DNA of 64,000 bases from Sinorhizobium terangae (GTDB taxonomy: Bacteria; Pseudomonadota; Alphaproteobacteria; Rhizobiales; Rhizobiaceae), in contig NZ_WITC01000085.1 in the NCBI RefSeq assembly GCF_009601505.1, positions 62,001 through 126,000 of the forward strand, given 5' to 3'. Under the pieces are notes generated by a model. The model was given only the letters and a program-made list of their open reading frames with translations. It ran no database searches and had not been told where the DNA came from. Positions 58,081 through 64,000 of the stretch are shown here, in pieces. The position numbers and the translations under genes are program-made. How positions within the stretch are numbered: the stretch's first letter is position 1; every line of letters starts with the position of its first letter.

Positions 58081-58890
58081 ATGACAACCTTCCATGTCCT
58101 GTCGGGGGCGAATGCGAGAGTCTCGCATCCCGGAATACGAAAGATTGGCATTGCTGATGTGTTCGATGCGTTGCGTCTCGGGCTGAACGATTTTCGCGAG
58201 AAGCCGTCGCATTATGTTTTCTTGTGCTTGATATACCCGATCGCCGGTGCAGTACTGATAACCTGGAGCGCGGGCGCAAACATGCTGCCGTTGCTCTATC
58301 CGCTTGCCTCCGGCTTCGCCCTCATCGGTCCCGTCGCGGCAGTCGGCCTCTACGAGATCAGCCGGCGCCGTGAACTGGGCATGGATGCGTCATGGCCGCA
58401 CGCCTTGCGGCTGCACCGTTCACCGGCGCTGCCATCGATTTTGGCGGTCGCCGCCATGCTGTTCGTTATTTTCGTTGCGTGGCTTCTGGTTGCCCAGGCG
58501 CTTTACGTCAGAATTTTCGGAACGGTTCCGCCAAATTCGATTTCGGCCTTCTGGGACGGCATTGTCGGCACGGAGGAGGGTTGGAACCTCATTGTTGTCG
58601 GAAACGCGGTCGGCTTTGTCTTCGCCGTGGTCGTGCTCTCCATCAGCGTGGTTACATTCCCGTTGCTGCTTGATCGCGATGTCGGCGCCGTCGCGGCCGT
58701 CGAGACCTCGATCCGCGCGACGCTTACCAATCCGGTGCCGGTCGCCTGCTGGGGCCTCATCATCGCGGCGGGACTGGTGATCGGCTCGATTCCGGTCTTC
58801 GTTGGCCTGGCCGTTATCATGCCGATCTTTGGCCACGCCACATGGCACCTCTATCGCAAGATGGTGGAACCTGAGCCGGCCGGCCGCTGA
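58081..58890 (+). CDS. DUF2189 inner-membrane protein
   Basis: A 269-residue membrane protein with several hydrophobic helices (about 40-95, 125-150, 180-205 and 230-260). The N-terminal DALRLGLNDFREKPSHYVF and GLYEISRRRELGMDASW are typical of DUF2189. Function unknown. Converges on the PilZ gene with a perfect hairpin between them. Confidence 0.85.
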   Translation: MTTFHVLSGANARVSHPGIRKIGIADVFDALRLGLNDFREKPSHYVFLCLIYPIAGAVLITWSAGANMLPLLYPLASGFALIGPVAAVGLYEISRRRELGMDASWPHALRLHRSPALPSILAVAAMLFVIFVAWLLVAQALYVRIFGTVPPNSISAFWDGIVGTEEGWNLIVVGNAVGFVFAVVVLSISVVTFPLLLDRDVGAVAAVETSIRATLTNPVPVACWGLIIAAGLVIGSIPVFVGLAVIMPIFGHATWHLYRKMVEPEPAGR

Positions 58891-58910
58891 ACGGCAGGTC
58901 CTCCAACGGC

Positions 58911-58947
58911 ATCGCGGCGATCTTGAATGACCCAAGATCGCCGCGAT
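58911..58947. terminator. Perfect inverted repeat, bidirectional stop
   Basis: ATCGCGGCGATCTTG (58911-58925), loop aatgacc, CAAGATCGCCGCGAT (58933-58947): 15 bp with no mismatch, between two converging genes, without a long T-run. Confidence 0.7.
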
Positions 58948-58986
58948 TGTCTTCAAAAGTTCGCCGGTTCGCCGCCGGCGACGCGG

Positions 58987-59295
58987 TCATGGGCGGAAGA
59001 ACTTGTAGTAGGATGAGATCTGCGCCGCCGTGTTCGACGAGAGCTTGAGCTTGATGCCGATCTTGTCGCCGCGATACCAGCGCACAATCCCGGTCAGATA
59101 GCCGAGCTCTTCACTTTGAATCGTGACCTCCTGTCCGGTCTGGGCACCGATGTCGAACAGCAGCTGGAAACAGATACCCTCGTCGGAAAGGTCTCTGACG
59201 ATCCCGTTGCTCGACCCGAATTTGCAGGTAACCTTGCCGGTTATTTTCGTCTGCGTGCGCGGCGATGCGCGCTGAACACTGTCCCTGTAAGTCAT
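58987..59295 (-). CDS. PilZ-domain protein
   Basis: A 102-residue single PilZ domain. The c-di-GMP-binding RxxxR (RASPR, about residues 9-13) and DxSxxG (DLSDEG, ~35-40) are both intact. Single-domain PilZ proteins act as c-di-GMP effectors. The PAS-GGDEF-EAL gene 1.7 kb away is an obvious potential source or sink of its ligand, though they are not in one operon. Confidence 0.92.
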   Translation of the reverse strand: MTYRDSVQRASPRTQTKITGKVTCKFGSSNGIVRDLSDEGICFQLLFDIGAQTGQEVTIQSEELGYLTGIVRWYRGDKIGIKLKLSSNTAAQISSYYKFFRP

Positions 59296-59441
59296 GGCTT
59301 CCTCGAAACCTGATTAGACAGATAGGGAAGCTCTCACATCACTCATGAACAAGTTGCTAATAAGCTCGCCCGCACTCGAACAAAATGCACCGAATGCGAG
59401 CGTTTGTATTCATGCACAACGTCACCATGTCCCGCGCCGAG

Positions 59442-59505
59442 ACTACGGCGCAGCGCGTCTAATCAGACGCGCAAAGGTCCCTGTCGAACCTTGAGCTTCT
59501 TCCTG
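59442..59505 (-). repeat. RIME-like repeat, copy 7 (second palindrome)
   Basis: CTACGGCGCAGCGCGTCT-aat-CAGACGCGCAAAGGTCCCTGTCG (59442-59485), then a trace of the spacer and of the first palindrome running up to the purB stop codon. Very close to copy 6 over the palindrome. Confidence 0.72.
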
Positions 59506-60807
59506 TCAGCCGAAGACACGCTTGAAGATCGTGTCGACATGCTTGGTGTGGTAACCGAGATCGAATTTCTCGCGGATTTCCTCTTCCGAAAGCACGGCCC
59601 GAACTTCAGTGTCGGCCAGCAGCTCCTCAAGGAAATCCTTGCCCTCTTCCCATACCTTCATAGCATTGCGCTGAACGAGCCGATACGCATCCTCGCGCGA
59701 AACGCCGGCCTGGGTGAGCGCGAGCAGCACGCGCTGGGAGTGAACGAGCCCGCGGAACTTGTTCAAGTTCTTCATCATGTTGTCGGGATAGACGAGCAAC
59801 TTGTCGATCACGCCGGTCAGTCGCGCCAGGGCGAAATCGAGCGTCACCGTTGCATCCGGGCCGATCATGCGTTCGACCGAGGAGTGCGAAATATCGCGCT
59901 CATGCCAGAGCGCTACGTTTTCCATGGCCGGCACGACGAAGGCGCGGACCATGCGGGCAAGGCCGGTCAGGTTTTCCGTCAGCACCGGATTGCGCTTATG
60001 CGGCATGGCCGAGGAACCCTTCTGGCCAGGCGAGAAATATTCCTCGGCTTCCAGCACTTCGGTGCGCTGCAGGTGGCGGATTTCCGTTGCAAGACGTTCG
60101 ATCGAGGAGGCAATCACACCGAGCGTCGCGAAATACATGGCGTGGCGGTCGCGAGGGATGACCTGCGTCGAGACCGGCTCCGGCTTCAGGCCGAGAGCCT
60201 TTGCGACATGCTCCTCGACCCGCGGATCGATATTGGCAAAGGTGCCGACAGCACCGGAAATGGCACCCGTCGCAACTTCTTCGCGTGCGGCAAGGAGGCG
60301 CTGCTTGCACCGATCGAACTCCGCATAGGCAAGCGCCAGCTTGATCCCGAAGGTGGTGGGCTCGGCGTGGATGCCGTGCGAACGGCCGATGGTGACCGTG
60401 TCCTTGTGCTCGAAGGCACGGCGCTTCAGCGCTTCGAGCAGCTTGTCCAGGTCGGCGAGCAAAAGGTCTGTGGCGCGAACGAGCTGCACGTTGAAGCAGG
60501 TATCGAGCACGTCCGACGAGGTCATGCCCTGATGCACGAAACGGCTGTCCGGCCCGACGAATTCCGCAAGATGGGTGAGAAACGCGATGACGTCGTGCTT
60601 GGTGACGGCCTCGATCTCGTCGATCCGGGCCACGTCGAACTTTGCTGCGCCGCCCTTTTCCCAGATCGTCTTCGCCGCTTCCTTCGGTATGACACCGATT
60701 TCGGCGAGGGCATCGCAGGCGTGCGCCTCGATCTCGAACCAGATGCGGAATTTCGTTTCCGGCGACCATATGGCCACCATTTCCGGCCGGGAGTAACGGG
60801 GGATCAT
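59506..60807 (-). CDS. purB: Adenylosuccinate lyase
   Basis: A 433-residue enzyme of the fumarase superfamily, acting twice in purine synthesis (SAICAR to AICAR, adenylosuccinate to AMP). The signature GSSAMPHKRNPV (~258-269) contains the catalytic Ser loop, with HGIHAEPTTFG and QGMTSSDVLDT for substrate. Short upstream gap to the rpe-DUF2259-membrane protein operon (62 bp, same strand) suggests partial cotranscription. A RIME-like palindrome abuts its stop. Confidence 0.97.
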   Translation of the reverse strand: MIPRYSRPEMVAIWSPETKFRIWFEIEAHACDALAEIGVIPKEAAKTIWEKGGAAKFDVARIDEIEAVTKHDVIAFLTHLAEFVGPDSRFVHQGMTSSDVLDTCFNVQLVRATDLLLADLDKLLEALKRRAFEHKDTVTIGRSHGIHAEPTTFGIKLALAYAEFDRCKQRLLAAREEVATGAISGAVGTFANIDPRVEEHVAKALGLKPEPVSTQVIPRDRHAMYFATLGVIASSIERLATEIRHLQRTEVLEAEEYFSPGQKGSSAMPHKRNPVLTENLTGLARMVRAFVVPAMENVALWHERDISHSSVERMIGPDATVTLDFALARLTGVIDKLLVYPDNMMKNLNKFRGLVHSQRVLLALTQAGVSREDAYRLVQRNAMKVWEEGKDFLEELLADTEVRAVLSEEEIREKFDLGYHTKHVDTIFKRVFG

Positions 60808-60869
60808 GGGCTTAAGCTTTCGTCGTCAGTGGAGGATGGCTGTGCCTCTATCAAAGATGGCGATCAAGC

Positions 60870-61430
60870 TCAACGCCGTTGGCGCATGTCCGATCTCGCA
60901 AGCCAAAGGCTGGCGGCGACAAGGGCGGCAAGGCCGAGCGGCAGGTAGAGCCGAACCCCGAGAACCAGGAACTGGTAGAGTGCGGCGAGAAACGTGAACA
61001 GGAACTGGAACAGCCACGTGCGCGTGCCGGTGGTCGCATGCCACTGCGCATAGAATATCCGGTAGTCAAAGGCGAAGAGGCATGCCGTCGTACCGACCGT
61101 GCCTGCGACGAGACACAGGAGAAATGCCGAGAAGCGGGTCTCGACTGTTCGTCCTTGTGCTGCAAACCTCGCAGCAAACAGCGAAAGCGGCCACGCCAGC
61201 AGCCCGCCAAGCGCGTAAAGCGATAGGACATCCCTGAGGTGGAAGTCCGCCTCGTTTCCGCGCAGCCACAGCGCCAGCCAGGCAGATATCGCCATCGCCA
61301 AGGCCCACGCAGGAGTCCCAATCAGCACTTCCTGCCGTTTGGGAAGGGAAAGCACCAACCGCGATCGCTTCGACGATGCGACATCCAAAGGGAGCAATGG
61401 CGATTTGGAAGCCTGCTCGTCGCTGCTCAT
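60870..61430 (-). CDS. Small inner-membrane protein of unknown function
   Basis: A 186-residue protein with four hydrophobic helices (about 38-58, 68-88, 97-118 and 143-180). N-terminal tail polar, C-terminus RSDMRQRR basic (in the cytoplasm by the positive-inside rule). It overlaps the DUF2259 gene by 4 bp, and purB follows after 62 bp. Family not recognised. Confidence 0.72.
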   Translation of the reverse strand: MSSDEQASKSPLLPLDVASSKRSRLVLSLPKRQEVLIGTPAWALAMAISAWLALWLRGNEADFHLRDVLSLYALGGLLAWPLSLFAARFAAQGRTVETRFSAFLLCLVAGTVGTTACLFAFDYRIFYAQWHATTGTRTWLFQFLFTFLAALYQFLVLGVRLYLPLGLAALVAASLWLARSDMRQRR

Positions 61431-62170
61431 TTGGGAAGCCGGATCGGTAACGCAATCCAGCGACCATCGGTCGAGCCCTCGAAACCAAGGGACTTGACCA
61501 GGATCATCACCACGTGGACTTCGGATCCGTCATCATTGACGCGGGTCACGACGCCACCGATGCGATAACCGGTTGGGCAGCGACGGCTTTCCGGGATGCG
61601 CGTATCCTCGCGCAACAGGTCCGCTGCAGGCTTCCCCGCCTTCTCCGTCATCACCAGGCGAAAGCCTTTGACCTCCTTCAACAAGCTGGCGCAGACGCCC
61701 TGCGGCCCGAAGCTCTTCTCTTCGAGCTTCAGCGCATAGCGCTTGCGGAACGGGTCATCGGCCGGAAAAGCATCATAGCTCAACGTGTGGTCGGCACTGC
61801 TTCTTTCAGTTACAGGATTGTATGCGGCCAGTATCCCGGGTGTGTCCGTCAGGCCGTACGCATCGATCAGCGGTGCGGCACGTTGGTGCGCCTCACGGCG
61901 CGCTTCGTGCAGGGCGCTACCATCTTTCTCGATGACGGCGCGGACAGGTGCACCGGGGAGGAAGGTGTCTTTGCGCGTATCGAGGACGTAAATCGTCGAA
62001 TAGGGAAAACCGGAACCGTCCTGGACGCCATATTCCTCGAAGGCGAAGACGTTGCCATCAGATGAAAATCCGATCGGCTGCAAGGCGGCAAAGTCTCCTG
62101 CACGCGCCTCGGCGGTCACAATCGTCGCTGCTGCCAGAAGTGTTGTGGTGATTGCCGCCCGCACACTCAT
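61427..62170 (-). CDS. DUF2259 secreted protein
   Basis: A 247-residue protein with a signal peptide (about 1-24, ending AEARA-GDFA). The mature part reads [35 protein letters not shown], the DUF2259 hallmark (WD-like opening of beta strands). Two Cys (GVCASLL and RRCPTGY) could form a disulfide. Overlaps rpe by 4 bp and the downstream membrane protein by 4 bp. Function unknown. Confidence 0.88.
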   Translation of the reverse strand: MSVRAAITTTLLAAATIVTAEARAGDFAALQPIGFSSDGNVFAFEEYGVQDGSGFPYSTIYVLDTRKDTFLPGAPVRAVIEKDGSALHEARREAHQRAAPLIDAYGLTDTPGILAAYNPVTERSSADHTLSYDAFPADDPFRKRYALKLEEKSFGPQGVCASLLKEVKGFRLVMTEKAGKPAADLLREDTRIPESRRCPTGYRIGGVVTRVNDDGSEVHVVMILVKSLGFEGSTDGRWIALPIRLPK

Positions 62171-62844
62171 CCGCGCGCCTTCTCCGCGGATTTGCGGATC
62201 GCCTCGATCGCCGCGCGATAGGTCTCGACGGAATCGCCCTTGAATACGGCCGAGCCCGCAACCAGGACATTGGCACCGGCCTTGACTGGCAATGCAGCCG
62301 TCTCCGGCGTGATGCCGCCATCGACCTCGATCTCGATCGGCCGGTCGCCGACCATCGCCTTGATTCGTCGGATCTTCTCCTCGGTGGCGTGGATGAACTT
62401 CTGTCCGCCGAAGCCCGGATTGACCGTCATCACCAGGATCAGATCGACTGAGTCCAGCACATATTCGATAGCGCCTTCCGGGGTGGCTGGATTGAGCGAG
62501 ACGCCAGCCTTCTTGCCAAGCGACTTCACGATCTGCAGCGACCGGTGCAAATGCGGCCCAGCCTCGGCGTGCACCGTCAGGATGTCGCAGCCGGCCTTGG
62601 CAAAAGCTTCGAGATAGGGATCGGCGGGCGAAATCATCAGATGGCAGTCGAAGGTCGCATCCGTATGGGGACGCAGCGACTTGATGACGTCCGGGCCGAA
62701 GGTGATGTTCGGTACGAAATGGCCATCCATGACGTCGAGATGGATCCAGTCGGCGCCGGCTTCGACGACATCGCGAACCTCCTGGCCGAGCTTGGAGAAG
62801 TTGGACGCCAGGATCGATGGGGCAATGCGGATGGGATGGGTCAT
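62167..62844 (-). CDS. rpe: Ribulose-phosphate 3-epimerase
   Basis: A 225-residue TIM barrel that interconverts ribulose 5-phosphate and xylulose 5-phosphate. Motifs: [34 protein letters not shown] (metal His and Asp), [30 protein letters not shown] and [11 protein letters not shown]. Start ATG 62844 has CGGAG 7 bases upstream; extension to 62976 is unneeded. Heads an overlapping three-gene operon. Confidence 0.96.
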   Translation of the reverse strand: MTHPIRIAPSILASNFSKLGQEVRDVVEAGADWIHLDVMDGHFVPNITFGPDVIKSLRPHTDATFDCHLMISPADPYLEAFAKAGCDILTVHAEAGPHLHRSLQIVKSLGKKAGVSLNPATPEGAIEYVLDSVDLILVMTVNPGFGGQKFIHATEEKIRRIKAMVGDRPIEIEVDGGITPETAALPVKAGANVLVAGSAVFKGDSVETYRAAIEAIRKSAEKARG

Positions 62845-62991
62845 GACAGGCTCCGATGTTTTCCGGGCCATAGCATCCCGGTAACGCGCAAACAACATCC
62901 GCAGGAAGCCGTGGCTCAGCGCCTGATCGATTCTAGTAAGTGGAGAGGCGGCATGCAGGCGGAAAGCCGCACACATTCTTCCTCATCCGCT

Positions 62992-63990
62992 CTATTGCGA
63001 CCAGGACGGCTTCGTATCGTTGTCGGCCGCAACAGCATCGTGAACGCCGCGTGCGATCGCACGCGCCATCGTCGATGCAGCGGCCGCGCCAAGATCGATG
63101 AAATCTTCAAGCAGAGGCGCCTTGCCGCTCGCTCCGGTCGCCAGTGCGAAGATAAGATCACCGTCAAGCGGCGTATGCGACGGCCAGAGCGCGCGAGAAA
63201 AGCCGTCATGGGCGGCGATGGCCAGCCGCTTCGCCTCAGCCTTGCTGAGCACCGCATCGGTGGCGATGACGGCGATCGTCGTATTCGCAGCGGCCGCTTG
63301 CTTCTCGCGGAACTTGAGGCGGGGCAGCGCCGCATCCTGCGGCATGGGGACCGGATAGCCGAGCCCGCCGAACTCGCCGTCAAGCTCGAAGGGCGCGGCC
63401 CAGAAATGGCGCGTGCCGCCGATCGTCGCCGAGCCGAGCGCATTGACGGCGACGAGTGCGCCGATCGTGATGCCATTGGCGAGCACCGTCGATGCCGAGC
63501 CGAGGCCGCCTTTGAAGGTAGCGGTCAGTGCGCCCGTACCGGCACCGGCGGTTCCGGTCAGGAATGTAGCACCGGCTGCGCGCACGGCATCGTAACCAAG
63601 GTCGCGATAGGGCGAAAAGCGTCCCCAATTCTTGTCGCCGCCATTGACGAGATCAAAGAGAATTGCCGCCGGGACGATCGGAATGCGGTGGGGGCCGACC
63701 GCAAAACCGCGTCCCATTTCCCGGAGCGCGGCCTGTACCCCGGAGGCTGCGTCCAGACCGAAGGCCGAACCGCCGGAAAGCACGAGGGCGTCAACCGTCT
63801 GGACGGTATTTTCCGGTGCGAGCAGATCGGTCTCCCGCGTGCCCGGCGCACCGCCGAGGACTTGAACCGCTGCCGTTACCGGCTGCTCGCAAAGCACGAC
63901 CGAGACACCGGACTTCACCCGGTGGTCTTCGGCGTTGCCGACCAAGAGACCCGCGACATCGGTAATCAGATTGTTCGGACCCTTGCGCAT
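62992..63990 (-). CDS. P1-family (DmpA-like) peptidase
   Basis: A 332-residue Ntn-type serine peptidase. LITDVAGLLVGNAEDHRVKSGV opens the family; ALVLSGGSAFGLDAASGV is the second conserved stretch; the self-cleavage site and nucleophile are in AAANTTIAVIATDAVLS (~235), and HDGFSRALWPSHTPLDGD follows. The family includes L-aminopeptidase D-amidase/D-esterase. It lies 148 bp upstream of rpe on the same strand. Confidence 0.9.
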   Translation of the reverse strand: MRKGPNNLITDVAGLLVGNAEDHRVKSGVSVVLCEQPVTAAVQVLGGAPGTRETDLLAPENTVQTVDALVLSGGSAFGLDAASGVQAALREMGRGFAVGPHRIPIVPAAILFDLVNGGDKNWGRFSPYRDLGYDAVRAAGATFLTGTAGAGTGALTATFKGGLGSASTVLANGITIGALVAVNALGSATIGGTRHFWAAPFELDGEFGGLGYPVPMPQDAALPRLKFREKQAAAANTTIAVIATDAVLSKAEAKRLAIAAHDGFSRALWPSHTPLDGDLIFALATGASGKAPLLEDFIDLGAAAASTMARAIARGVHDAVAADNDTKPSWSQ

Positions 63991-64000
63991 CAGTCAGCAC

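Noticed and set aside
59404-60948. A 514-codon plus-strand frame over purB
   Set aside because: Shadow of purB; it also runs through a RIME-like repeat.

Overview
The window is a stretch of core chromosome from an alphaproteobacterium of the Rhizobiaceae, most likely Sinorhizobium/Ensifer. Supporting evidence: rhizobial proteins throughout (CckA, DksA with a cysteine-poor finger, the zeta inhibitor of the F1-ATPase, DUF1127, a NodD-like LysR regulator), GC-rich codon use, a GAAC-N7-GAAC SOS box at recA, and seven copies of a two-palindrome intergenic repeat that resembles the RIME elements of Sinorhizobium. I see no tRNA or rRNA gene, prophage, insertion sequence, CRISPR array or biosynthetic cluster. 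Genes are dense, on both strands, and mostly housekeeping.

Layout. 1-4937 (minus) is most of a giant inner-membrane coiled-coil repeat protein, cut by the left edge. 5.4-6.3 kb holds an HPt protein, a possible small gene and a 2Fe-2S ferredoxin, followed by a minus-strand terminator that suggests a small RNA. 6.8-10 kb holds a DUF922 secreted protein, the folate operon folP-folB-folK and a secreted protein of unknown role. 10.2-11.9 kb is a cytochrome b561 and Tat-type molybdopterin lipoprotein pair. 11.9-17.3 kb holds the membrane protein/YcjX GTPase pair, sixA, dksA and a FliO-like protein. 17.7-22.4 kb holds cckA, then psuK-psuG for pseudouridine breakdown. 22.7-28.4 kb is recA, alaS and a SulP transporter. 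28.6-33 kb is a HAD phosphatase, icd and a FUSC transporter. 33-37.5 kb is trmJ-murI, a small membrane protein, a P-loop ATPase and rpsD. 37.6-40.4 kb is glsA, ttcA and an inositol-monophosphatase-like gene.

40.4-45 kb is more accessory: a NodD-like LysR gene divergent from a cupin, then two tandem Bcr/CflA transporters. 45.1-54.1 kb and 59.5-60.8 kb carry most of the late purine pathway (purL, purQ, purS, purC, purB) on the minus strand, interspersed with grxD-bolA (Fe-S handling), a PagL-like lipid A deacylase, a MocR regulator and several small proteins. 54.3-59.3 kb has the ATPase zeta subunit, a PAS-GGDEF-EAL protein and a PilZ protein. The right end is an overlapping rpe-DUF2259-membrane protein operon and a P1-family peptidase.

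Common threads: cell-cycle phosphorelay (CckA; possibly the HPt protein and a CtrA-like site), cyclic-di-GMP turnover and sensing, purine and folate synthesis, and Fe-S and redox proteins. No single clearly new system dominates. The best leads are the giant repeat protein, two unannotated transcripts ending in hairpin terminators, the Tat-lipoprotein molybdoenzyme operon, the LysR/cupin module with an ATC-N9-GAT site, and the leader of rpsD. Start codons were chosen from ribosome-binding sites and family length; where these disagree, the entry says so.
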